Numbered from the stretch's first letter, positions 1 through 6,580 are shown. The stretch: 7,847 nt of DNA from Bifidobacteriaceae bacterium (GCA_031261885.1 JAISIU010000175.1:1-7847), one strand, 5' to 3'. Numbers and translations are program-made. Notes: generated by a model not told the origin, from the sequence alone.

Positions 1-1103
1 TCGCGATCAAGGTGGGCGGCATGGGCGTCATGACGATCGGCGCGCTGCTGTCGCTGCTCGTGTCACGCCGGCTCGGCATCACGCAGAAGCTGCTGACCGC
101 GTCCGAGACCCGGACCTCGCAGCTCGGGGACGTCCGCGCCATCGTCGGCGCCGTGGTCATCACATCGACCAGCTGCGAGGCCGTGCTCGCGGTGCTGCTG
201 ACGGCCCGGTTCGCGGCACTGGGCGGCGGTTTCGGCGAGGCGCTGTGGCACGGCGTGTTCTACGGGGTCTCGACGTTCAACAACGCGGGGTTCGACGTGA
301 CCGCGAGCGGCCTGTCCATGCACGTGGCGGACTGGATGGTCCTGCTGCCGATCGCGCTCGGCGTGATCGTCGGGTCGGTCGGGTTCCCCGTCATCCTGAA
401 CATCAAGCGCAACCTCCGGCGGCCGTCCCATTGGACGCTCACCACGAAGCTGACGTTGACCGCGAGCGCGGTGCTGCTCGTCGTCGCGCCCGTGTTGATC
501 GGCCTGTTCGAGTGGAACAACCCGGGCACGTTCGGGTCGATGTCGGTGGGCGAGAAGATCCTCAACCTGTTCTTCGCCGGCGTGCAGACCCGGTCCGGCG
601 GCTTCGCGACGGTCAACGTCGCACGCATGCACCCGGCCACGCTGCTGGTGCAGGACGCGCTGATGTTCGTGGGCGGCGGTTCGGCGTCCACGGCCGGCGG
701 CATCAAGGTGACCACGCTCGCGGTCATGGTCGTGGCCGTGCGGGCGGAGGCGCGCGGCGACCGCGACGCCGAGGCGTTCGGCCGGCGCCTCTCGCCGTCC
801 GTGCTGCGTGTCGCCGTCACGGTGGTGGGCGTGTCCATCCTCATCGTGCTGGCGGCCTCGCTGGTCCTGTTCGCGGTCAGCTCGGCGCCCACGGACCAGA
901 TCCTGTTCGAGGTGTTCTCCGCGTTCGGCACGTGCGGCCTGTCGACCGGACTGACGGCCCACCTGCCGATGGTCGGGAAGGCTGCGATCACGCTGCTCAT
1001 GCTCGTGGGCCGGCTCGGCACGATGACGATCGCGGCCACGCTCGCGATGTCGAACCGGCGGCGCATCATCCGGTTGCCGGAGGAACGGCCCATCGTCGGG
1101 TGA
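1..1103 (+). CDS. ktrB: TrkH/KtrB-family potassium uptake channel subunit, 5'-truncated
   Basis: Integral membrane, K+-translocating subunit of a Trk/Ktr-type potassium uptake system, which works with a cytoplasmic RCK subunit such as the one encoded next. The frame is open to the left edge (first whole codon at position 3), so the N-terminus is missing; about 367 residues are visible of a family that usually has about 440-490. Three of the four pore-loop/filter segments characteristic of the superfamily can be read: FNNAGF in an early loop, TRSGGF in the middle, and GTCGLSTG near the C-terminus. Typical flanking motifs are also present (VGGMGVMTIG at the left edge, GGGSASTAGGIK, GRLGTMTIA). 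Several long hydrophobic segments alternate with basic cytoplasmic loops such as NIKRNLRRP. The stop is TGA at 1101-1103 and the partner gene begins 78 bp later on the same strand, which suggests one operon. Family assignment is secure. Ktr-type rather than classical Trk is inferred from the single-RCK partner. Confidence 0.95.
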   Translation, partial: AIKVGGMGVMTIGALLSLLVSRRLGITQKLLTASETRTSQLGDVRAIVGAVVITSTSCEAVLAVLLTARFAALGGGFGEALWHGVFYGVSTFNNAGFDVTASGLSMHVADWMVLLPIALGVIVGSVGFPVILNIKRNLRRPSHWTLTTKLTLTASAVLLVVAPVLIGLFEWNNPGTFGSMSVGEKILNLFFAGVQTRSGGFATVNVARMHPATLLVQDALMFVGGGSASTAGGIKVTTLAVMVVAVRAEARGDRDAEAFGRRLSPSVLRVAVTVVGVSILIVLAASLVLFAVSSAPTDQILFEVFSAFGTCGLSTGLTAHLPMVGKAAITLLMLVGRLGTMTIAATLAMSNRRRIIRLPEERPIVG

Positions 1104-1116
1104 ACACCCGGCGGCT

Positions 1117-1140
1117 CCGGTAACGTCACGGGTAACGTCA
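1117..1140 (+). repeat. 12-bp tandem direct repeat in the ktrB-ktrA gap
   Basis: Two adjacent 12-bp units, CCGGTAACGTCA (1117-1128) and CGGGTAACGTCA (1129-1140), differ at one base. They sit immediately before the ribosome-binding region of the downstream RCK gene, and a related GAGGTCA follows at 1141. This could be a short operator-like direct repeat or a chance duplication. The TAACGT cores also fit a TANNNT -10 pattern, but no convincing -35 lies at the right distance. Confidence 0.55.
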
Positions 1141-1181
1141 GAGGTCAGGCAGTTCGGAAGGAAGCGAGGGCACGGGCTCAC

Positions 1182-1880
1182 ATGGACTCGAAATCGAAAC
1201 GTTTGGCCGGCGATGACGACGGCTCGATCCCGCAGAACGGCGGCGTCCTCGTCATCGGCATGGGCCGGTTCGGCTCCAGGCTCGCGCTGACCGTCGAGCG
1301 GCTCGGCCGCGAGGTTTTGGCCGTCGAGAAGAACCCGGACGTCATCAACCGCTGGTCCGGCCGCATCCCACTGGTCGAGGCGGACGCCGCGGACCCGGAC
1401 GCGTTGGAGCAGCTCGGAGCGCGTGAGTACCCGGTGGCCGTGGTCGGGGTCGGCACGGAGCTCGAGAGCTCGGTGCTCGTGACGTCGAACCTCGTGGATC
1501 TCGGCACGTGCCAGGTGTGGGCCAAGGCGACCAGCCCGGAGCACGCGCGGATCCTGCGCCGCATCGGCGCGAACCATGTGATTTTGCCGGAGACGGACGC
1601 GGCGGACCGCGTGGCGCACCTAGTGGGCGGACGCCTGTTGGATTACATCGAGTTCGAGGACGGGTTCACGATCGTGAAGATGCGCCCGCCCAAGGAGACC
1701 ATCGGGTTCACGCTGGGCGAGCTCGGCATCCGCAAGAAGTACGGCGTCCAGGTGATCGGCGTGAAGACGCCCGGCAAGGAGTTCGAGTACGGCACCGACG
1801 AGACGAGGATCGCGCGCGGCGACCTGCTCATCGTGTCCGGCAACACGGCGCTGTTGGAGCGGTTCGCGTCCCGGCCGTAG
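1182..1880 (+). CDS. ktrA: TrkA/KtrA-family potassium uptake regulatory subunit (single RCK)
   Basis: Cytoplasmic nucleotide-binding gating subunit for the K+ channel encoded just upstream. In characterised Ktr systems these subunits form an octameric ring that opens the membrane subunit in response to ATP/ADP or NAD(H). The 232-residue protein has one N-terminal RCK Rossmann domain (about residues 20-145). It carries the dinucleotide-binding turn GMGRFG at 26-31 and an acidic residue at the end of the second strand (E49 in LAVEKNPD). A C-terminal RCK_C/TrkA_C domain follows (about 160-230, from GFTIVKMRPP to LIVSGNTALLERF). The length matches KtrA-type proteins (about 220 residues) rather than the double-RCK TrkA of E. 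coli (about 458). The ATG at 1182 follows a purine-rich GGAAGGAAG...GAGG stretch at 1156-1169. Family is certain; the exact activating ligand cannot be read from the sequence. Confidence 0.95.
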   Translation: MDSKSKRLAGDDDGSIPQNGGVLVIGMGRFGSRLALTVERLGREVLAVEKNPDVINRWSGRIPLVEADAADPDALEQLGAREYPVAVVGVGTELESSVLVTSNLVDLGTCQVWAKATSPEHARILRRIGANHVILPETDAADRVAHLVGGRLLDYIEFEDGFTIVKMRPPKETIGFTLGELGIRKKYGVQVIGVKTPGKEFEYGTDETRIARGDLLIVSGNTALLERFASRP

Positions 1881-1903
1881 CGCTCACGTGGTGAACGCAG
1901 CCG

Positions 1904-1930
1904 GGCGGGCGGACGGACGGACCGCCGGCC
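1904..1930. terminator. possible bidirectional hairpin between convergent genes
   Basis: The 56-bp gap between the stop of the RCK gene and the stop of the convergent membrane-protein gene contains a G/C-rich dyad. GGCGG (1908-1912) can pair with CCGCC (1922-1926) across a 9-nt loop. Beyond a G-G mismatch, three more pairs are possible (1904-1906 with 1928-1930). There is no T-tract, as is common for actinobacterial terminators. Location between two converging genes is the main support. A three-fold GGAC run at 1911-1922 may explain part of the symmetry. Confidence 0.35.
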
Positions 1931-1936
1931 GCGTGG

Positions 1937-3520
1937 TCACATCGGGAATTGGTTCTTGAACTCGGCGGCCTGCTGGGGCGTGGACGTCTGCGCCTGGAAC
2001 ACGGCCGTGTCGTTGACCCACATCGCCGTGGCCGATGCCGTCGGAGCCGTGGGGCCGGTCGCGGCCCCCGCCTGATCGGTGACCGGGGAGTTGGCGTCCG
2101 ATGCCGTCCCTGGCGTGGCGTTCGCGGTGTCACCCGGGGCGGTGGCGTCCGGGGAGGCCGTGACGAGTTTGGCCTGGGCGGCCGTCGCAAGAGCGGCGGT
2201 GCGCCACTGGCCCGCGATCAGTGTCACCGTGTTCGTGCCGTCGGAGTAGGTCACGGTGTAGGCCTCGGTCGCGCCGTCGGCGGCGGCCCAGTCCGTGTTC
2301 CGCACCGATCCCTGGTAGACGTACGGGCCGACGGCCACGGGCAGGGCGTTGAAGAAGTCGGTGCCCGATTCCTTGGGCGACGGTTGGATCGTCGGCGTCG
2401 CGACGCCGGCCGTGGCCGTGACCGTCGTGGTCGGGCCGGCCACGGAACCGCCGGAACGCTTCGACGCGAAGTAGTACGTGATGCCGCCGGCCAGCAGCAC
2501 GATCACCACGACGAGGATGACGATCAGCGCCCTCTTGCCGCCGGACATGCCGGGCTTGTCACCGTTTCCTTCGCCGCCGCCAGTGCCGCCGCCAGTGCCG
2601 CCGGTGCCGGCGGGGAACAGGTCCGCCTCATCCTCGGCCGGGGCCGGCGTCCACGGGGAGGAACCGGCCTGCCTGACCGCGGCCTGTTCGGCCGTCGGGG
2701 CGTCCGCGGCGCCGCGACCCGCCGGACCGGCCGGCCCGGAGCCAGCCACCGTCCCGGCGGCCGCGCCGCCCACCGGACGGAAGGCCGGACGCAGGCCCGC
2801 CTCGGCGCTGACCGGACCGGCCGCGGCCTCCGGACCGTTCTGGGCCGCGGACTCGACGGGCGGCAGCACGGCCGTCGCGTAAGCGGGAGGCACGGTGCCG
2901 GCCGCCTCGGCGGCCGCGCCCGCGCCGGCGTCCACCGGTTCCGATGTCTCGGTGGCGGGATCCGGCGACGCCGCGCCGTGGGACGCCGCGCCGAAAGTGG
3001 GCCACGCCGGCCCATCCGAGGCACTCGCGCTTCCCTTGTCCGACTGGGCGTTCCCCTCGGCGGGGGTGGCAGGAGAAGCCGCGCCGGGATCGGCGGCACT
3101 GGTACCGCGCGCGGGATTCTCGGCCGGGGCCCCGCCCGGCTCAGCGCCCGCCTTGTGGCTGCCGGCCCGCCCACGGCTCGTTCCGGCATCGGGCACGGGC
3201 TGGTCCACCGGGCCGGGCGCCGCATGCGAATGGCGGCGCGGTTTGAAACTCGGCAACGGCGCCTGGGGCGCCGTGTCGTCGAAGAAAGCGCTGAGCGACG
3301 CCGCCCGGTCCCCCGAAGCGGCAGGCGACGCCGGACCGCCCGCGGAACGGACGGCATCGGGCACCTTCTCCGGCGGCCGCACCGACCGGGAAGGCGGCGG
3401 GAACGACGCGGCCGGCGCCGCGCCATCGGCCACCGCGGGGCCGCCCCCGACCGGCTTGAAAGCGGGCCGCATGCCAGGCGACCACTCCCCCGCCTGGCCG
3501 GCCGGCGACTTCGAACTCAT
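1937..3520 (-). CDS. Single-pass membrane protein with a long disordered Pro/Ala/Gly-rich tail, function unknown
   Basis: I do not recognise a named family. The 527-residue protein has three parts. Residues 1-329 are low-complexity (Ala, Pro, Gly, Ser) and contain short non-random motifs: MRPAFKPVGG at 17-26, the near copy LRPAFRPVGG at 243-252, SFKPRRHSHA at 91-100, and an acidic EDEADLFP at 296-303. A hydrophobic segment follows at about 331-351 (LIVILVVVIVLLAGG), flanked by KR on both sides. Residues 352-527 are a Thr/Ser-rich linker and a small folded-looking domain: FFNALPVAVGPYVYQG, a strand pair AYTVTYSDGTNTVTLIAGQW, a helix, a disordered insertion at about 456-495, then MWVNDTAVFQAQ and a terminal helix ending FKNQFPM. 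With no signal peptide, the likely topology is tail inside and domain outside. The ATG at 3518-3520 is supported by GAGGGAG (complement of 3527-3533), six bases upstream. It converges on ktrA and diverges from otsA. The C-terminal domain plan resembles small extracytoplasmic domains on other actinobacterial membrane proteins, but that is inference. Confidence 0.85.
   Translation of the reverse strand: MSSKSPAGQAGEWSPGMRPAFKPVGGGPAVADGAAPAASFPPPSRSVRPPEKVPDAVRSAGGPASPAASGDRAASLSAFFDDTAPQAPLPSFKPRRHSHAAPGPVDQPVPDAGTSRGRAGSHKAGAEPGGAPAENPARGTSAADPGAASPATPAEGNAQSDKGSASASDGPAWPTFGAASHGAASPDPATETSEPVDAGAGAAAEAAGTVPPAYATAVLPPVESAAQNGPEAAAGPVSAEAGLRPAFRPVGGAAAGTVAGSGPAGPAGRGAADAPTAEQAAVRQAGSSPWTPAPAEDEADLFPAGTGGTGGGTGGGEGNGDKPGMSGGKRALIVILVVVIVLLAGGITYYFASKRSGGSVAGPTTTVTATAGVATPTIQPSPKESGTDFFNALPVAVGPYVYQGSVRNTDWAAADGATEAYTVTYSDGTNTVTLIAGQWRTAALATAAQAKLVTASPDATAPGDTANATPGTASDANSPVTDQAGAATGPTAPTASATAMWVNDTAVFQAQTSTPQQAAEFKNQFPM
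2573..2608 (-). repeat. 12-bp tandem repeat coding a Gly/Thr run
   Basis: Two perfect copies of GCCGCCGCCAGT (plus-strand sense; 2573-2584 and 2585-2596) and a degenerate third copy lie inside the membrane-protein gene. They encode the TGGTGGGTGGG-type glycine/threonine run just before the transmembrane segment. The 12-bp unit keeps the reading frame, so copy-number changes would only lengthen or shorten the linker. Confidence 0.7.
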
Positions 3521-3585
3521 CGCTCACTCCCTCGGGTGCCTGTCCCAAAAGTCCACCTGTGAGCTTACGGTTTCCGGACCCAGAA

Positions 3586-3600
3586 GTGGGGGATTCCCAC
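3586..3600. promoter_or_regulatory. candidate operator dyad in the divergent region
   Basis: GTGGGGGATTCCCAC is an inverted repeat with 5-bp arms (GTGGG/CCCAC) and a 5-nt centre. It lies about midway in the 183-bp region between the divergently transcribed membrane-protein gene and otsA, a suitable place for a shared regulator site. On the minus strand a TANNNT-type TAAGCT (complement of 3562-3567) lies between this dyad and the membrane-protein start, without a clear -35. Arms this short are common by chance in GC-rich DNA. Confidence 0.25.
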
Positions 3601-3651
3601 CCGGCCACCGGCCCCGCGCGCGCCCCGCCCACCGCATCCACCGACCAACCC

Positions 3652-3681
3652 GAGACACGGCGCTGACCATCGCGATACCGT
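3652..3681 (+). promoter_or_regulatory. weak candidate otsA promoter
   Basis: A GAGACA element at 3652-3657 (four of six match to TTGACA) and TACCGT at 3676-3681 (TANNNT pattern) are separated by 18 bp. They would place a transcription start roughly 15-20 bases before the TTG start of otsA. Actinobacterial promoters are degenerate and this match is only suggestive. Confidence 0.25.
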
Positions 3682-3691
3682 TATGTGGGGC

Positions 3692-3698
3692 GAGGAGG
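3692..3698 (+). promoter_or_regulatory. ribosome-binding site deciding the otsA start
   Basis: GAGGAGG, a strong anti-16S match, lies five bases before the TTG at 3704-3706. It falls inside the open frame if translation were started at the upstream ATG (3683), and no ribosome-binding sequence precedes that ATG. It therefore favours TTG as the true start. Confidence 0.75.
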
Positions 3699-3703
3699 AA
3701 CAT

Positions 3704-5110
3704 TTGACCGAAACACGAGACCTGGTTGTCGTCGCCAACCGGTTGCCGGTCGACATCGCGGTCGACGAGAACGGCCGCCAAACCATCAGGCGCAGCCCCG
3801 GCGGGCTCGTCTCCGCGATGGAACCCGTGCTGCGCGGCACCGAAGCCGCCTGGGTCGGCTGGGCCGGCACCCCCGGCCTCGACCTGCCGCCGTTCACGAA
3901 CGACGGCGTCCACATCGTGCCCGTGCCACTTTCCCAAGAGGACGTCGCCGAATACTACGAAGGCTTCTCCAACGCGACAATCTGGCCGCTGTACCACGAC
4001 GTCATCACACCCCCCGAATACCACCGCGAATGGGCCGAGGCCTACCGCCGCGTCAACCGGCGCTTCGCCGAAGCCGCCGCCGCCCACGTCGCGCCCGGCG
4101 GCACCGTCTGGGTCCACGACTACCAGCTCCAGCTCGTCCCGCGCCTGGTCCGCGAGCTGCGCCCCGACGTGCGCATCGGCTTCTTCCTCCACATCCCGTT
4201 CCCCGGACTGGAGCTGTTCAGCCAGCTGCCATGGCGCAACGAGATGCTGCGCGGGCTGCTCGGCGCCGACCTGGTCGGCTTCCAGCGGGCCGGGGACGCC
4301 TCGAACTTCCGCCGCTGCGCCCGCCGCCTGGCCGGCACGCACACGCGCGGCCTGTTCGTCCGCGTCAACGCCGGGACCCCGCAGGAGCGTGACGTCCGCG
4401 CCTCCGCCTTCCCGATCTCGCTCGACTCGGCCGCGATCGAGGAGGTGGCCCGCCGCCCCGAGGTGCAGGCCCGCGCCCGCGCCATCCGCCACGAGCTGGG
4501 CGACCCGGCCACGATCATGTACGGCGTGGACCGCCTCGACTACACGAAGGGCATCCGCCACCGGCTCAAGGCGTACGGGGAGCTGCTCGAGGAGGGCCGC
4601 CTCGAAGTGCCGGGGTCCATCCTGGTCCAGGTCGCCTCGCCGTCACGCGGTAACGTCGGCGCCTACCAAGTGCTGCGCGAGGAGGTCGAGACGACCGTGG
4701 GCCGCATCAACGGCGACTACGGCAAGCTCGGCCACCCGGCCATCCAGTACTTGCACCAGAACCAGCCGTGGGAGGAGATGGTGGCCCTCTACCTGGCGGC
4801 GGACGTCATGCTGGTGACCGCGCTGCGCGACGGCATGAACCTCGTGGCCAAGGAGTACGTCGCGGCCCGGTTCGACCGCGGCGGCGTGCTCGTGCTGTCC
4901 GAGTTCGCGGGCGCGGCGGACGAGCTGAAACAGGCGATCATCGTGAACCCGCACGACATCGACGGGCTCAAGGACGCGATGGTGCGCGCCGCCACGATGG
5001 AGCAGTTCGAGGCGCGGCGCCGCATGGGCGCACTGCGCCGCCGCGTCATGGAACGCGACGTCAAGTATTGGGCGTTGAGTTTCATGCGGGCGCTGGGCGA
5101 GGCCAAGTGA
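3704..5110 (+). CDS. otsA: alpha,alpha-trehalose-6-phosphate synthase (GT20)
   Basis: Cytosolic retaining glycosyltransferase that joins glucose from UDP-glucose (or another NDP-glucose, as in some actinobacteria) to glucose-6-phosphate, giving trehalose-6-phosphate. The 468-residue protein is full length for the family. Numbering from the TTG, the family signatures run in order: ANRLPVD (R13), SPGGLVSAM (31-39) for phosphate binding, WVGWAG (50-55), W94 in ATIWPLYHD, VHDYQLQLVP (D139), FFLHIPFP (160-167), VDRLDYTKGI (R277, K282) for nucleotide-sugar binding, and TALRDGMNLVAKEYV (D376, E384). These are the positions that contact substrates in E. coli OtsA. HDYQLQL, with Q where E. coli has H, is a form I recall from actinobacterial homologues. 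The TTG start was chosen over the in-frame ATG at 3683 because GAGGAGG sits just ahead of it. The stop overlaps the start of otsB by four bases, so the pair is probably translationally coupled. Confidence 0.97.
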   Translation: MTETRDLVVVANRLPVDIAVDENGRQTIRRSPGGLVSAMEPVLRGTEAAWVGWAGTPGLDLPPFTNDGVHIVPVPLSQEDVAEYYEGFSNATIWPLYHDVITPPEYHREWAEAYRRVNRRFAEAAAAHVAPGGTVWVHDYQLQLVPRLVRELRPDVRIGFFLHIPFPGLELFSQLPWRNEMLRGLLGADLVGFQRAGDASNFRRCARRLAGTHTRGLFVRVNAGTPQERDVRASAFPISLDSAAIEEVARRPEVQARARAIRHELGDPATIMYGVDRLDYTKGIRHRLKAYGELLEEGRLEVPGSILVQVASPSRGNVGAYQVLREEVETTVGRINGDYGKLGHPAIQYLHQNQPWEEMVALYLAADVMLVTALRDGMNLVAKEYVAARFDRGGVLVLSEFAGAADELKQAIIVNPHDIDGLKDAMVRAATMEQFEARRRMGALRRRVMERDVKYWALSFMRALGEAK

Positions 5111-5961
5111 GCGGTAGGCGGCCTGTGGACGATGACGGGCGGCCTGCTTCCCCTCCGGATGCGGGCAAAGTTTCGGTAGCGGATTCCGGGTCTTTTGGTA
5201 CCGAGAGTTTGCGCGGAGAAGTCAGCGGGTTGGTCGGGGCCGATCCGCTGCTGGTCGCGTTGGACTTCGACGGCACGCTCGCGCCGCTTCAGGACGATCC
5301 CCAAGATTCTCGGGCGCTGCCGGAGGGGGTCCGGGCGCTCCGGGCGTTGGCGGCGTGTCCGGCCGTGCGGCTCGCGCTGATCTCGGGCCGGGGTTTGGCG
5401 GACCTGTCGCCGCTGGCCGAGGTGCCCGAGGGGACGTGGCTGATCGGCTCGCACGGCGCCGAGCTGGGTCGGCGCACGGCCGGTGGCGGGCTTGAGGTGG
5501 CCGAGGGGGTCGACCCCGCCGGGCGGGCCCGGCTCGACGAGGCCGCCGCCCGGTTGGAGCCGCTGACCGGGGACGGCGCATGGATCGAACGGAAACCGGC
5601 GGCGACGGTGTTCCACACCCGCCTGGTCTCCGACCGCCAAGAGGCGGCCCGGCGGCACGCGGCCGCGATCGACATCGGCCGCGCCATGGGGATGGAAATC
5701 CTGGAAGGCAAGAACGTCGCCGAACTGGGGATTTCGAGCGTGACGAAAGCGGACGCCATCGGGCGTTTGCGCACGCTGCTGGCCCCTGAGCGGATCTTTT
5801 ACGCGGGCGACGACACCACCGACGAGAACGCTTTCGCCGCGCTGAGTCCCGGCGATGTCGCAGTCAAGGTTGGGCCGGGCCGGACGGCGGCGCGCTGGCG
5901 CGTGGCCGACCCGGCCGCCCTGTGCGCGCTGCTGGGCCGTCTGGCCGCGCTGCTGGGCTGA
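5107..5961 (+). CDS. otsB: trehalose-6-phosphate phosphatase (HAD superfamily)
   Basis: Removes phosphate from trehalose-6-phosphate made by the adjacent OtsA, releasing trehalose. The 284-residue protein shows all HAD signatures: motif I DFDGT at 53-57 (D53 nucleophile, D55 acid/base), motif II ISGR at 92-95, motif III lysine K214 in SVTKADAI, and motif IV GDDTTDE at 234-240 for Mg2+ binding. GSHGAEL (115-121) and LEGKNVAEL (199-207) are also typical of the phosphatase family. GTG at 5107 is the chosen start. It overlaps the otsA TGA as GTGA and has GCGAGG four bases upstream; a second in-frame GTG at 5125 is an alternative. This gives a polar, Gly/Pro/Ser-rich N-terminal stretch of about 40 residues before the catalytic domain, longer than in compact OtsB proteins. 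It may be a disordered extension or, in part, untranslated if a later start is used. Confidence 0.96.
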   Translation: MSGRRPVDDDGRPASPPDAGKVSVADSGSFGTESLRGEVSGLVGADPLLVALDFDGTLAPLQDDPQDSRALPEGVRALRALAACPAVRLALISGRGLADLSPLAEVPEGTWLIGSHGAELGRRTAGGGLEVAEGVDPAGRARLDEAAARLEPLTGDGAWIERKPAATVFHTRLVSDRQEAARRHAAAIDIGRAMGMEILEGKNVAELGISSVTKADAIGRLRTLLAPERIFYAGDDTTDENAFAALSPGDVAVKVGPGRTAARWRVADPAALCALLGRLAALLG

Positions 5962-5984
5962 TTTGCGCGCGGCGCGGGGCTGGC

Positions 5985-6016
5985 CGCTGACGAGTGTGTG
6001 GGCAGGCTGGTCAGCG
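5985..6016. repeat. 7-bp inverted repeat downstream of otsB
   Basis: CGCTGAC (5985-5991) and GTCAGCG (6010-6016) are perfect inverted copies separated by 18 nt, in the 115-bp gap between otsB and the next gene. A TANNNT-like TAGGGT starts at 6017, directly after the right arm, but no good -35 lies at the proper spacing. The dyad could be a terminator stem without a T-tract or an operator for the downstream module. A second, 6-bp dyad (GCCAGG 6027-6032, CCTGGC 6057-6062) follows just before the ribosome-binding site. Confidence 0.4.
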
Positions 6017-6076
6017 TAGGGTTGAGGCCAGGACGGCTGTTCGTGCGGCTCGCGCCCCTGGCTGGAAGGACCCGTG

Positions 6077-6580
6077 ATGGGCAAGGGCATCGATTGGGAT
6101 GCTGATCGGAATCCCGGAAAGCTCGAGATCGCTTGTGATTTCGAGCTGCTCGACGAGCTCGGCAAGAAGCTCGTCGCCTCGACCGACCCGGTGTTCGACG
6201 CGGCCCAGCCGCCCGCGATCTCCGAGAAGAGCGATGGAATCGTCGCCCATGTCGACACGGCCGCCCAGGCCGCGTCCCTCGGCTTCCAAGTCGCCGCCAA
6301 GGCGCTCAGCGACCTGGCCCAGCTGGTGGCCGATGCCGCCACCCAGGTCCGCGCTTATGGGTGCGGCATGCGGGAGGCCTCCTCGATCCTGGCGGAAGGC
6401 GAAGACACCGCGACCTGCAAGGTCAACCACACCAACTCGCTGATCAACGATGCCGCTTCCCAGCCACTGTGGACGCAGCGGTCCTACCCCGACCCCGCCC
6501 AGGTCAAACCCAAACCCAGCTGGGCGCAGTCCTTCATCGTGGCCGGCCTGTCCGGCGCCAGCTCCGAGGGCGGTGAGTGA
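6077..6580 (+). CDS. Small mainly helical protein, unknown; candidate partner of the WXG-like protein
   Basis: I do not recognise a family. The 167-residue protein has no signal peptide or membrane segment. Residues about 16-35 (LEIACDFELLDELGKKLVAS) and 58-106 (VDTAAQAASLGF through REASSILAEGE) look like amphipathic, Ala-rich helices. The second stretch is long enough for a helical hairpin of the kind seen in WXG100/EspC-like proteins, but without a W-x-G turn. The C-terminal 35 residues are Pro/Lys-rich and end in an Ala/Gly/Ser stretch. ATG at 6077 is preferred over the overlapping GTG at 6074 because GGAAGGA (6064-6070) then has six-base spacing. Only four bases separate its stop from the ATG of the next gene, so the two are almost certainly co-transcribed. 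By analogy with small helical targeting partners encoded just upstream of type VII substrates it could be a co-secretion partner or chaperone. That is inference. Confidence 0.8.
   Translation: MGKGIDWDADRNPGKLEIACDFELLDELGKKLVASTDPVFDAAQPPAISEKSDGIVAHVDTAAQAASLGFQVAAKALSDLAQLVADAATQVRAYGCGMREASSILAEGEDTATCKVNHTNSLINDAASQPLWTQRSYPDPAQVKPKPSWAQSFIVAGLSGASSEGGE

Noticed and set aside
63..1619. 518-codon open frame on the minus strand opposite ktrB/ktrA
   Set aside because: Its translation is His/Arg/Asp-rich low complexity, and it overlaps two well-recognised genes on the other strand. This is the usual antisense artefact of GC-rich codons.
1907..1925. GGAC tandem run considered as a microsatellite or short CRISPR-like repeat
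   Set aside because: Only three copies of a 4-bp unit in a 56-bp gap; better explained as part of the GC-rich hairpin between convergent genes.
1949..3562. 537-codon plus-strand open frame opposite the membrane-protein gene
   Set aside because: Arg/Gly-rich without any motif. The minus-strand frame has a good ribosome-binding site, a clear transmembrane segment and a folded-looking domain.
2895..3707. 270-codon plus-strand open frame running into the otsA leader
   Set aside because: Ala/Gly/Pro-rich shadow of the disordered-tail region on the other strand; it crosses the divergent promoter region.
6077..6580. Secretion motif YxxxD/E sought in the 167-residue protein
   Set aside because: The only candidate tyrosine after the helices (Y94) is not followed by D or E at +4, so no canonical mycobacterial-type export signal can be claimed.
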